Assembly (NCBI GenBank): GCA_003148945.1
Contig: QGGY01000004.1
Location: forward strand, 365,552-429,551
Length of the DNA: 64,000 bases
Reading direction: 5' to 3'
Source of the DNA: Murimonas intestini
Lineage (GTDB): Bacteria > Bacillota > Clostridia > Lachnospirales > Lachnospiraceae
Shown: positions 49,670 to 58,197 of the stretch, in pieces
Numbering within the stretch: position 1 is the first letter of the stretch
Layout of the letters: the number at the start of each line of letters is the position of its first letter
Notes under the pieces: generated by a model
The model's database searches: none
What the model was told of the DNA's origin: nothing
Seen by the model: only the letters and a program-made list of their open reading frames with translations
Position numbers and translations under genes: made by a program

Positions 49670-52567
49670 TTACACTCTGTTTTTCATAAAATCTGCAACT
49701 GCTTTCTGTATCTCCGGGTCTTCTCCAAAAAATCCTTCATTATTACACAGGAGCAGAGCCTTTACCCCCTTCTGTGTCAGTTTTTCAAAAAAGCGGACAC
49801 TCTGGTTCATTGGTATCTGTATACCGCATTCATATATTCCATGGACGATCACAGAAGGTGCACTGTTTTCTGTCACATGGGACACCGGGCTGATATCTAT
49901 AGCTCTCTGCAGGATATCCTGGTATTCCGGTTCATTCATATGTGCCTTCAGGCTGGCAAGGCCTTTTCCCTCTCCGCTGTAATCAAACATATATCCCGGC
50001 GGTGCAAAAGGACCGTCTGAATTCATGACCCTTTCTATCTGTCCCGGATATTGGTGGAAAATATCCTCGCCGAATCCAAGGGCATCAGTCCACGGGAAAT
50101 AAATAGCCGCGGCCTTTATCCGGCTGTTATATGAAGTATTTCCCCCAATATCTCCTTCTGTATCCGGCTCTCCATTTGTAGCCGCGATAAAAGCAGACAG
50201 GTGGCCTCCGCAGGAACCTCCCATGATCCCTATCCGCTCCATGTCTATCCCGTATTCTGCCGCATGCGCCTTCAAAAAGCGTATTGCCCCCTTTACATCA
50301 TACATAAGGCCCGGCCAGCGGTTAGGAGGCGTGGCACGGTAGTCAACAGCTGCCATAGCATAGCCCTCATCCAGAATACGTCCTGTCAGTCTCTCAAAGC
50401 AGTCGTAGTCTCCTCCATGTCCATGTATCCCCACAATGCAGGGGTATGGCGCCTTTCCTTTTTGAGGGAGCTTCAGATTCAGCATCAGGTCCATTGTGTT
50501 ATAAGGGCCTGCATCCGGGAACCCTTCCTGGCACTTCTCTACAGGCACCGTTGCCACCCACTGGTCCTGAAAATCAATATCCCGGACAGAAGTTTTATTA
50601 TACCAGTGCCTGTGCGGATGCAGCCACGGTCTGCCCGCTGCAAATTTCTTCCGCTCCGGCATGGAGGCACAGAGCTTAAATTCAGCCATTCCATGGGCCG
50701 TAACAGTTACCTGGCTGCCTGCGGTTTTCTTTATTACATCAAAGTTTTTTGTTTTATATATAATGGTTTCTTTATCCAGAGGATATACTTGTGTGCATGG
50801 ATATCTGTGCCATTTTTCCCCCAGATACACATAGACAGCACGTTTAAATACATACAGCATCCCAGGGCCGCTCATGCCTTCCACTGACAGTGTTCCCTGA
50901 AATTCCGTCACATTTGCGGCGATCACCGGCAGCTTCAGCACTGAGCCCCCTGTATGCAGGCCGATCACCGGGTTTTTATCTCCGATACATTCCGGCTGCT
51001 GATACATTTTTTCAGCACAAAATACACTGAGCCTCAGACGGCTTTTCGCCTGCACCAGCTGTGACAATGCCTCCAGGGTAAAGTCCAGATGCAGGGGCGT
51101 CTGGCTATCCAGCTTTGCCAGGTCATCTGAAAGTCCCGGGTGATACGGGAGACCCATAGACATATAAGCCCTGTGCCTTCCGTATTTTGCATGGGAAGCC
51201 CTCATAGCTCCCTCTGTCAGAAAGCACGTGCTTCCATCGGGATATACTTCCTCCAGAACGGCCAGGAACAGGCCGTCCCTGCATTCCGAAGTCACATCCA
51301 GCTCCAGAGTGGGGATTCCCGTTATTTCCACAGGCTTTTCAAATGCAGCTGTAGTAAATGTCAGGCATTTTCTGGATTCTTCAAAAAAACCGCCCTCAAT
51401 CCTGCGGTCCAGTGTGCCCATTGGCCCGTACAGCCTGATATCTCTGTTCATCCTGTATTTTATGACAGACGGATTCTGCTCTTCGCACTCCAGGAGTGAC
51501 CCGTCGTAGCAGCTGTCTATGGTGCCGCTCTTCTCCTGGCTTAAATATAGAGATGACACCACCTGGCTGTCCAGCGGAAGGTCAGCAGCATATTTCCACT
51601 CCCGTCCCCGCTCTTCCCCGCGTGTATAGTAACGTACCGGCGGCTCTGTAAAGCACCCGTTCTCTATGCCTTTCAGCGCATAGTCAAAGAACCTGACATA
51701 CTCTTCTTCCCACGGAAAAACGCTGTTTGGAAGATCTGAGGGCTTATCATTGCAGTGATACATCTCGCAGTGGCGCCACGGTCCGATCAGAAGCTTGCCG
51801 TCAAAAACTTTATAGGCATACACTGCCCCTGCAGCCCCCGGATCATACCAGGCCCCGTTTTTATAATATTTTATGTCACTGTACCGGATAGAATCCATCC
51901 TCTCCCATATGGAGATATCCCGCTGGGGTGCACAGCCAAACTTTGGATTCACCGTATCCCGGTGCATATTCGGAAAATACTGTCCCAGAAATCCCAGGTT
52001 TGTCACATGGTCTCTCTGTGCTTCTTCCAGCAGAGTTTTATCTGTGTCTGCATCTACCGGAGTCCCCACCGGCTCAGGCGGTGCTCCGTGTATAAACTCA
52101 ATATGTCTGGATGCCCCGTTTGGGTAATCCTGATAATAAAAATCCGGATGACAGTCACATGGTATAACCGCCCGAAGCGGCGCCGGCCGCTCGGCAGCCG
52201 TCAGATCCTGGATAAATCCATTATTTGATCCTCCCAGCATGCCAAAGCTTCCGCTGCACCAGGGCTCCCCTGCCATTTCTTCCATCAGTATTTTCAGGTC
52301 CTTTGCTTCCGTCCGGCTGTGAAATCCATCATTTCTTCCAAAGGAGGCGCCAATTCCCCGCAGATCCGGCAAAACCAGGGCATACCCGTTCTCCAGAAGT
52401 TTCTGCAGAACGCCCTTCATTTCTTCAAAGCGCTCCCTGCGCGTTCCCCTGCCGGCATACATGATCGCCGGTACCTTTTCTTTTATCTGCGGCAGATACA
52501 GATCTGCTGCCAGCCGGACGCCGTCCATTCCCCTGTAATATTTTGAAATACGGGTATAATTCAGCAT
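49670..52567 (-). CDS. Two-domain hydrolase: CocE/NonD esterase fused to a second alpha/beta hydrolase
   Basis: A 965-aa fusion. Residues about 5-580 are a CocE/X-Pro-dipeptidyl-peptidase (S15) unit: nucleophile motif GMLGGSNNG near residue 112, DLRGIGASFG, IGPWRHCEM (His), and a beta-jellyroll C-domain. Residues about 650-965 are a second alpha/beta hydrolase with GIHGHGGDYD (oxyanion), nucleophile GIMGGSCGGH near 782, and a C-terminal HGIYECGIQIPMNQS (Asp/His region, His in NNEGFFG not obvious). No signal peptide. It is the last gene of the sigma-54 transporter operon, so it probably hydrolyses the imported ester or peptide. AAAGGA precedes the ATG. Confidence 0.87.
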   Translation of the reverse strand: MLNYTRISKYYRGMDGVRLAADLYLPQIKEKVPAIMYAGRGTRRERFEEMKGVLQKLLENGYALVLPDLRGIGASFGRNDGFHSRTEAKDLKILMEEMAGEPWCSGSFGMLGGSNNGFIQDLTAAERPAPLRAVIPCDCHPDFYYQDYPNGASRHIEFIHGAPPEPVGTPVDADTDKTLLEEAQRDHVTNLGFLGQYFPNMHRDTVNPKFGCAPQRDISIWERMDSIRYSDIKYYKNGAWYDPGAAGAVYAYKVFDGKLLIGPWRHCEMYHCNDKPSDLPNSVFPWEEEYVRFFDYALKGIENGCFTEPPVRYYTRGEERGREWKYAADLPLDSQVVSSLYLSQEKSGTIDSCYDGSLLECEEQNPSVIKYRMNRDIRLYGPMGTLDRRIEGGFFEESRKCLTFTTAAFEKPVEITGIPTLELDVTSECRDGLFLAVLEEVYPDGSTCFLTEGAMRASHAKYGRHRAYMSMGLPYHPGLSDDLAKLDSQTPLHLDFTLEALSQLVQAKSRLRLSVFCAEKMYQQPECIGDKNPVIGLHTGGSVLKLPVIAANVTEFQGTLSVEGMSGPGMLYVFKRAVYVYLGEKWHRYPCTQVYPLDKETIIYKTKNFDVIKKTAGSQVTVTAHGMAEFKLCASMPERKKFAAGRPWLHPHRHWYNKTSVRDIDFQDQWVATVPVEKCQEGFPDAGPYNTMDLMLNLKLPQKGKAPYPCIVGIHGHGGDYDCFERLTGRILDEGYAMAAVDYRATPPNRWPGLMYDVKGAIRFLKAHAAEYGIDMERIGIMGGSCGGHLSAFIAATNGEPDTEGDIGGNTSYNSRIKAAAIYFPWTDALGFGEDIFHQYPGQIERVMNSDGPFAPPGYMFDYSGEGKGLASLKAHMNEPEYQDILQRAIDISPVSHVTENSAPSVIVHGIYECGIQIPMNQSVRFFEKLTQKGVKALLLCNNEGFFGEDPEIQKAVADFMKNRV

Positions 52568-52591
52568 TTTCGCATCCTTTCAGTGTATTTT

Positions 52592-54112
52592 TTATTCTGC
52601 AAAAGACAGATCCTTTACATAGATACCAAACTGGTCAAATACCTTATAATTCTGTATTGCAGAGTCGTAAGCGCTCATGCGGTTTAAATATACCATGCCG
52701 TACAGAGGCACTTCTTCCTCGATCAGATCCCAAAGCTCTTTTGTGAGTGTCATCCTCTCTTCGTCAGTCTCAGCGCTGGAAGCGGTATTGCACAGCTCTG
52801 CCATCTTATCGTACTCTGGCCCTGACCATCCCTGGAAATTCAGTCCTGTCAAAAAGGCTGTCATACTGTCCAGCCCATAACCGCTCGGAGCAGAACAGCT
52901 CATGATACCAATATCCCAGCCGGTTGGATCTCCCATAGCGCTCCAGAATACTCCCTGGTCCACACTTGTGATCTCAGCTGTAATCCCCAGTTCAGCCAGA
53001 TTTGCCTGAAGTACCTGTGCCATTAATTCCTCTGCTGCCAGTCCACCGTACAAAATGGTGACAGGCTTATCAGGTACGCCCGCAGCTCCGGCCAGCTCTT
53101 TAGCCTTATCCATATCCTGTCCATACATGGGATTTGTCCAGCTGGCATCATAGTCCGCCATACCTGAAGACCACACACCTGCTGCCGGAAGGTTAAGCCC
53201 GTTAAAGCCTGCATTATTCATAGCCTCATTATCCACAGAATAGGCTACAGCCTGACGCAGTTCCTTTGATGCAAACGGTGAATTTTCTGTCATGTTAAAG
53301 AACAGGCACTCTGTATTAAATGCAGGTTTAGTGATTACCTCATAACCGTCCATACCGGAAATATAGTCAAAGTCGCTGATCTGCAGCACTTTATTAAAAT
53401 CGACCTCGCCCGCCATCAGGGCGTTAGTACGCTGAGAGCCTTCAGCAATTACATTAAAGGTGACCTCTTTTATTCCTTCCGGAGCCCCTCCCCAGTAATC
53501 TTCATTTGCAGTCAGGGTATAACTGACGCCCGGCACACTGCTCTCAAATTTATACGGTCCTGTCCCTACAGGTTTTGTAGCCATTCCGTCGCCGCTCTCG
53601 TTGTATGATTCTTCATTAACAATGTTCAGGAAGCTTAACTTTGAGAGGTTAAATGCATTTGTCTGGGTAAAAGCCAGTTCTACCGTATAGTCATCCACAA
53701 CCTTGCAGTTCTCCAGATCCAGATAAGTAACCACGCCTGTGGTATTTGCATCCTCGCAGTTCAGCTTCAGGGTAAAAAGGACATCAGCCGCAGTAAAGTC
53801 ACGTCCGTCATGGTATTTTACTCCTTCACGCAGATGGAACGTGATATGTGTGGGATCAGTCTGCTCCCAGCTTGTTGCCAGCTGTGGGGTCATCTCCATA
53901 TCATATCCAAAGCGGAACAGTCCCTCATACACCTGATAATTAATATCTGTCCTGCAGTCTACAGTAGCTCCTGTAGGCGCCAGTGTACCGCAGTCTGCCT
54001 CCTCCGCGATCACCAGGGCGTCTTTTGCAAAAGCAGTAGTACCGCTGGCTGCCGCCAGGACCATTGCCGCTGCCACACTCAAAAACCTTGCATTTCTCTT
54101 CTTCATTTTCAT
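52592..54112 (-). CDS. Peptide/opine-type ABC transporter substrate-binding protein (SBP family 5)
   Basis: A 506-aa extracellular binding protein. The signal peptide ends AASGTTAFA-KDAL, and the family-5 motifs are LRGVKYHDG-like (HLREGVKYHDGRDFTAADVLFTL), KPVGTGPYKF, and LRQAVAYSVDNEA. Unlike most Gram-positive binding proteins, there is no lipobox Cys at the cleavage site, so it would be released or held by the permease. It follows oppF by 11 bp with AAGGAGG-like upstream sequence. Confidence 0.92.
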   Translation of the reverse strand: MKMKKRNARFLSVAAAMVLAAASGTTAFAKDALVIAEEADCGTLAPTGATVDCRTDINYQVYEGLFRFGYDMEMTPQLATSWEQTDPTHITFHLREGVKYHDGRDFTAADVLFTLKLNCEDANTTGVVTYLDLENCKVVDDYTVELAFTQTNAFNLSKLSFLNIVNEESYNESGDGMATKPVGTGPYKFESSVPGVSYTLTANEDYWGGAPEGIKEVTFNVIAEGSQRTNALMAGEVDFNKVLQISDFDYISGMDGYEVITKPAFNTECLFFNMTENSPFASKELRQAVAYSVDNEAMNNAGFNGLNLPAAGVWSSGMADYDASWTNPMYGQDMDKAKELAGAAGVPDKPVTILYGGLAAEELMAQVLQANLAELGITAEITSVDQGVFWSAMGDPTGWDIGIMSCSAPSGYGLDSMTAFLTGLNFQGWSGPEYDKMAELCNTASSAETDEERMTLTKELWDLIEEEVPLYGMVYLNRMSAYDSAIQNYKVFDQFGIYVKDLSFAE

Positions 54113-54123
54113 TTCCTCCTTTT

Positions 54124-55095
54124 TTATAGCTTTTCTTTTTTATCCATCAGTTCCTCTGCCTTTTGGCAGGCAACATAATGATTCTTTCTGATCTCCACAA
54201 GCTGCTGTTCCCTGTGGCATTCCTCAGACGCATAAGGGCATCTGGCTGCAAAGCGGCAGCCTGGTTTTGGATTGATCGGGGAAGTTATCTCCCCTTTTAG
54301 CAATATCCTGTTCCTGGGTGCATGTACATCCGGTACAGGGATAGCTGACAGCAGCGCCTTCGTATAAGGATGGCTGGGGCTGGCAAATAATTCATCTGAC
54401 GGGGCCTTCTCTACTACCTGTCCAAGATACATGACCATAATGTCATCAGAAAAATACTTGACAACCGACAGATCATGGGTGATGAACAGATATGTCAGTC
54501 CGCGTTCTTCCTGCAGGTCCAGCATCAGATTCAGTACCTGGGCCTGTATGGACACATCCAGAGCCGATACAGGTTCATCACATACGATAAATTTTGGATT
54601 TAAAGCCAGGGCACGGGCAATTCCAATTCTCTGCCTGCGGCCTCCGTCCAGTTCATGAGGATAGGAATTTTCCAGCCTCTCGGCAAGTCCCACTGTATCC
54701 ATCAGGCGTTTTGTCTCCTTATACATCTCTGCCCTGGATATACCGCCTTTCAGGAGCAGAGGCTCCATAATGATCTCACTTACACTCATACGGGGATTCA
54801 AGGAAGAGTATGGGTCCTGGAAAATTATCTGCATATCCTCTCTCAGGGTACGGAGCTTCGCCTTATCCACATGGGTTACATCCTCCCCGTGAAATAAAAT
54901 CTGTCCATCTGTAGAGTCAAGTAAATGGAGGACCACTCGTCCCAGGGTAGATTTTCCGCATCCGGACTCCCCCACCACACCAAGTGTTTTTCCTGTCTGG
55001 ATACTGAAGTTAACATTATCAACCGCATGCAGATAGCCTTTCGGCGTATTAAAATATTTTTTCAGGTTCCTGACTTCCAGGGAAATATCTGTCAT
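54124..55095 (-). CDS. Oligopeptide-type ABC transporter ATPase (OppF/DppF-like)
   Basis: A 323-aa ATPase. Walker A is GESGCGKSTLGR, Walker B is FIVCDEPVSALDVSIQAQ, and the C-terminal Cys-rich oligo_HPY extension is present (GCRFAARCPYASEECH). The signature reads ELDGGRRQRIGIA (family LSGGQRQR), so the Ser is Asp. Its ATG overlaps the oppD stop by 4 bp. Confidence 0.93.
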   Translation of the reverse strand: MTDISLEVRNLKKYFNTPKGYLHAVDNVNFSIQTGKTLGVVGESGCGKSTLGRVVLHLLDSTDGQILFHGEDVTHVDKAKLRTLREDMQIIFQDPYSSLNPRMSVSEIIMEPLLLKGGISRAEMYKETKRLMDTVGLAERLENSYPHELDGGRRQRIGIARALALNPKFIVCDEPVSALDVSIQAQVLNLMLDLQEERGLTYLFITHDLSVVKYFSDDIMVMYLGQVVEKAPSDELFASPSHPYTKALLSAIPVPDVHAPRNRILLKGEITSPINPKPGCRFAARCPYASEECHREQQLVEIRKNHYVACQKAEELMDKKEKL

Positions 55096-56078
55096 CTTTC
55101 CTCACCTCCCGCCCTTACACATTTTACAAAATGTCCCGGCCTGAATTCCTTTATTTCCGGATCCTTCTTTCCGCACTCGTCTTTTGCAAACGGACATCTT
55201 TCCCGGAACTTACATCCCTCCGGCAGATTTGTCGGATCAGGCATCAGCCCGTCAATCGGCTTTAATCTTTTTTCTGTTCCATTCAGTCTGGGCAGGGAAT
55301 TAAACAGCCCCACTGTATAGGGATGGCCTGCATGGTCAAACACTTCCTCTGTTGTCCCCTGCTCTACGATCTCCCCTGCATAGACAACTGCCACTCTGTC
55401 GCACATGCCTGCCACTATACCCAGGTCATGGGTGATCAATATCATAGATGTATCCAATTTTTCCTTCAGGGAGTCCATCATATCCAGCACCTGGGCCTGG
55501 ATCGTCACATCAAGCGCTGTGGTGGGCTCGTCCGCCAGCAGCAGTTCCGGCCGGCAGGCCAGCGCCATGGCGATGACTACTCTCTGCTTCATTCCGCCTG
55601 AAAACTGGTGAGGGTATTCACTGTACCTCTCTCCCGGTATTCCTACCATCTCCAGCATATCCACAGCCCTTTTCTCCACTTCCGCTTTTGACAGCTTTTC
55701 ATGCAGGCTGATTGCCTCTGCGATCTGCTTCCCTACTGTCTCAATGGGGTTTAAGGCCGTCATGGGATCCTGGAATATCATGGCTATTTTATTTCCTCGG
55801 ATCTTGCGCATTTTACCTTCACTGAGTTTCAGCATATCTTCGCCGTCAAAATAGATCCTGCCCCCGCGTACTTTTGCAGGAGGATCAGGCAATATTCGCA
55901 GGATTGCTTTAGCAATGGTGGTTTTTCCCGCGCCTGTCTCACCTACCAGTCCCAGAGTCTCTCCTTTGCCCAGCTGGAGATTTACATGATTTACTGCCTT
56001 CACCACGGCTTCATCCGTATCATACTCCACCACCAGGTCCTCTATTTTTAATAATTCCTCTTTTTTCTGTCCGCTCAT
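55092..56078 (-). CDS. Oligopeptide-type ABC transporter ATPase (OppD/DppD-like)
   Basis: A 328-aa ATPase. Walker A is GETGAGKTTIAK, the signature is FSGGMKQRVVIA, Walker B is LLLADEPTTALDVTIQAQ, and the C-terminal oligo_HPY region is GCKFRERCPFAKDECG. It pairs with OppF as the two-ATPase motor of the importer. It lies 11 bp after the second permease gene. Confidence 0.95.
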   Translation of the reverse strand: MSGQKKEELLKIEDLVVEYDTDEAVVKAVNHVNLQLGKGETLGLVGETGAGKTTIAKAILRILPDPPAKVRGGRIYFDGEDMLKLSEGKMRKIRGNKIAMIFQDPMTALNPIETVGKQIAEAISLHEKLSKAEVEKRAVDMLEMVGIPGERYSEYPHQFSGGMKQRVVIAMALACRPELLLADEPTTALDVTIQAQVLDMMDSLKEKLDTSMILITHDLGIVAGMCDRVAVVYAGEIVEQGTTEEVFDHAGHPYTVGLFNSLPRLNGTEKRLKPIDGLMPDPTNLPEGCKFRERCPFAKDECGKKDPEIKEFRPGHFVKCVRAGGEER

Positions 56079-56089
56079 GTTCTGACCTC

Positions 56090-56944
56090 CTAATTCTTCA
56101 TCTTCGGGTCAAGTGCATCCCGAAGTCCGTCCCCCAGCAAATTGAATGCCAGTACACTTGCCATGATGCAGATACCCGGTATGATGACCAGATATCCATA
56201 ATCCCTCATGTAGCTTCTGCCTGCGCTTAACATGGCTCCCCACTCAGGCAGGGGCGGCTGTGCCCCCAGGCCTATAAAGCTTAATGTAGCTGCGGCAAGG
56301 ATGGAGTTTCCAATATTCATGGTGATGGACACGATCAGCGGTGCAAATGCATTTGGAATAATGTGCTTTAAAACAATGCGCGGATCACTGGCGTTGATTG
56401 CCCGGGCTGCCTCCACATATTCCCGTTCCCTGACTGTCAGGATCTGTGCCCTGATCATGCGGGCATATTCCGCCATAGTGGAGATTCCAATAGCCAGGAT
56501 CGCATTATTAAGGCCAGGGCCAAGAGCGGCGGCCAGGGCGATGGAAAGCAGCATGGCCGGAACTGACTGATAGATATCCAGCATACGCATCAGCACATTA
56601 TCCACTTTTCCCCCGTAAAATCCTGCAATCGATCCAAAGGTGATTCCCAGGACAGATGCAATTGCCACCGACAGCACGCCGATCCTGAGAGACTGCCTTG
56701 TACCATAGATCAGCCGGCTTAAGATATCCCGTCCCAGGTTATCCGTTCCCAGCAGATGAGCTTTGCCGGGAGCCTGAAAAGTTGATGTCAGATCCTGCGC
56801 CTCATATGCATAAGGCGCAAGCAGCGGAGCGAAAATTGCTGCCAGAACCAGCAGAATGATAACAACCAATCCTGCAACAGCCAGCTTGTTTTTAAACAGA
56901 CGGTGAAGAATTTCTCTTGTATGGGACTTTTTCTTCTTTTTCAT
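56090..56944 (-). CDS. Oligopeptide-type ABC transporter permease (OppC/DppC-like)
   Basis: A 284-aa permease. The N-terminal HTREILHRLFKNKLAVAGLVVI and HLLGTDNLGRDILSRLIYGTR are typical of OppC, with five or six helices. The ATPase-coupling loop is EYVEAARAINASDPRIVLKHIIPNA. The start overlaps the oppB gene by 4 bp. Confidence 0.95.
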   Translation of the reverse strand: MKKKKKSHTREILHRLFKNKLAVAGLVVIILLVLAAIFAPLLAPYAYEAQDLTSTFQAPGKAHLLGTDNLGRDILSRLIYGTRQSLRIGVLSVAIASVLGITFGSIAGFYGGKVDNVLMRMLDIYQSVPAMLLSIALAAALGPGLNNAILAIGISTMAEYARMIRAQILTVREREYVEAARAINASDPRIVLKHIIPNAFAPLIVSITMNIGNSILAAATLSFIGLGAQPPLPEWGAMLSAGRSYMRDYGYLVIIPGICIMASVLAFNLLGDGLRDALDPKMKN

Positions 56945-57915
56945 TCCTTCTTATCCCCCTTTCCGGCCTTTCTTTTCCTTGTGCTTCCTGCATACTGGGA
57001 ACGTATACGCGGGTCAACAAATGCATACACAATATCCACCAGCAGCATGATCAGACAAAAGCAGATTGAAATGAACAGCACGCCTCCCTGTATTACAGGA
57101 TAGTCTCTTTTAGAGATAGCGTCTGTAAGATATGTTCCCATTCCAGGTATGGAAAAAATAGTCTCAATGATAAGAGTCCCGCCCAGGGAGCTCCCAAACA
57201 TACCTCCCATAACTGTAATAATTGGAATCAGTGCATTCTTCAGCGCATGCCTGAAGATGACCTTCCTCTCTGTCTGCCCTTTGGCACGGGCAGTGGTAAT
57301 ATAGTCCTGACGTATCACTTCCAGCATGCCTGACCTTGTCTGTCTGGCCAGTCCGGCAGCTCCGCCTATGGCTCCCGCCAGGCAGGGCAGTATGTAACCC
57401 GTCCACGACTTGATCCCTACAGCAGGCAGCCACCCCAGCTTCAGCGCAAAGAAGGATACAAGAATCAATGCAAACCAGAATCCGGGCATAGACACACAGA
57501 ACAGGGACGCAAACATAGCCGTGTTATCAATCCAGGTATAATGATGTGTAGCCGCCAGCACCCCAAGGGGTATTCCGATACACGCGGCAATCAGTATGCT
57601 GATACCTGCAATTCGCAGCGTATACGGCAGCCTGGCCTTGATCTGCTCCTTTACACTCACCCCCGTATAATAAGACGACCCCAGGTCCTGATCTACAAAG
57701 ACCTGCTTCATATACCTTCCCAGCCGCTGCAGATACGTCCCGTTAAGTCCCATTTGTTCATGCAGGGCTTCCACCTTTTCTTCCGTTGCATTAGAACCGA
57801 GTATCATCCTCGCGGGGTCACCTGGTGTCAGATACATGATGGTAAATACCATAATAGTCACCCCAAGCACTACAGGTATAATCCAAAGCAAACGTTTTAA
57901 AATATACTTCCCCAT
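56941..57915 (-). CDS. Oligopeptide-type ABC transporter permease (OppB/DppB-like), first gene of the sigma-54 operon
   Basis: A 324-aa permease: KYILKRLLWIIPVVLGVTIMVF at the N-terminus, PGDPARMILG, and the coupling loop DYITTARAKGQTERKVIFRHALKNA. AAGGAGAAGG precedes the ATG at 57915. Its first codon lies about 40 bp downstream of the -12 element of the sigma-54 promoter. Confidence 0.95.
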   Translation of the reverse strand: MGKYILKRLLWIIPVVLGVTIMVFTIMYLTPGDPARMILGSNATEEKVEALHEQMGLNGTYLQRLGRYMKQVFVDQDLGSSYYTGVSVKEQIKARLPYTLRIAGISILIAACIGIPLGVLAATHHYTWIDNTAMFASLFCVSMPGFWFALILVSFFALKLGWLPAVGIKSWTGYILPCLAGAIGGAAGLARQTRSGMLEVIRQDYITTARAKGQTERKVIFRHALKNALIPIITVMGGMFGSSLGGTLIIETIFSIPGMGTYLTDAISKRDYPVIQGGVLFISICFCLIMLLVDIVYAFVDPRIRSQYAGSTRKRKAGKGDKKE

Positions 57916-57954
57916 AGCTTCCTTCTCCTTTTTATTGTTTTACTATAATACACA

Positions 57955-57969
57955 GCAAAATCCGTGCCA
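57955..57969 (-). promoter_or_regulatory. Sigma-54 (-24/-12) promoter of the transporter-hydrolase operon
   Basis: Reverse strand: TGGCAC (57964-57969), 5 bp, TTGC (57955-57958), a match to the RpoN consensus TGGCAC-N5-TTGC. Position and orientation fit expression of the 57915-49670 operon. Confidence 0.92.
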
Positions 57970-58081
57970 CTTTGTGATATGTTTCTTTTTTCTTTTTCAT
58001 AAACGCACTGTATTCTACTTTTTCTGTCTTTAAATTCCATTATTTACCTGAATTCTTCTTTACTTTCTGTAATTCTGCAAA

Positions 58082-58110
58082 GCAAAATTGAAATCTTTAT
58101 TTCATTTTGC
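58082..58110. promoter_or_regulatory. Candidate upstream activator site (enhancer) for the sigma-54 activator
   Basis: Near-perfect inverted repeat GCAAAATTGAAAT ... ATTTCATTTTGC (one extra base in one arm), centred about 130 bp upstream of the -24/-12 promoter, the usual place for an enhancer. It also lies in the activator's own upstream region. Confidence 0.55.
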
Positions 58111-58197
58111 GTTTCAATCATTTCACATTTACAAATATCCATACCCATGCTACACTCATCATTAACAGGAACTGGTCTGTACAAAGGAGAAATGCTT

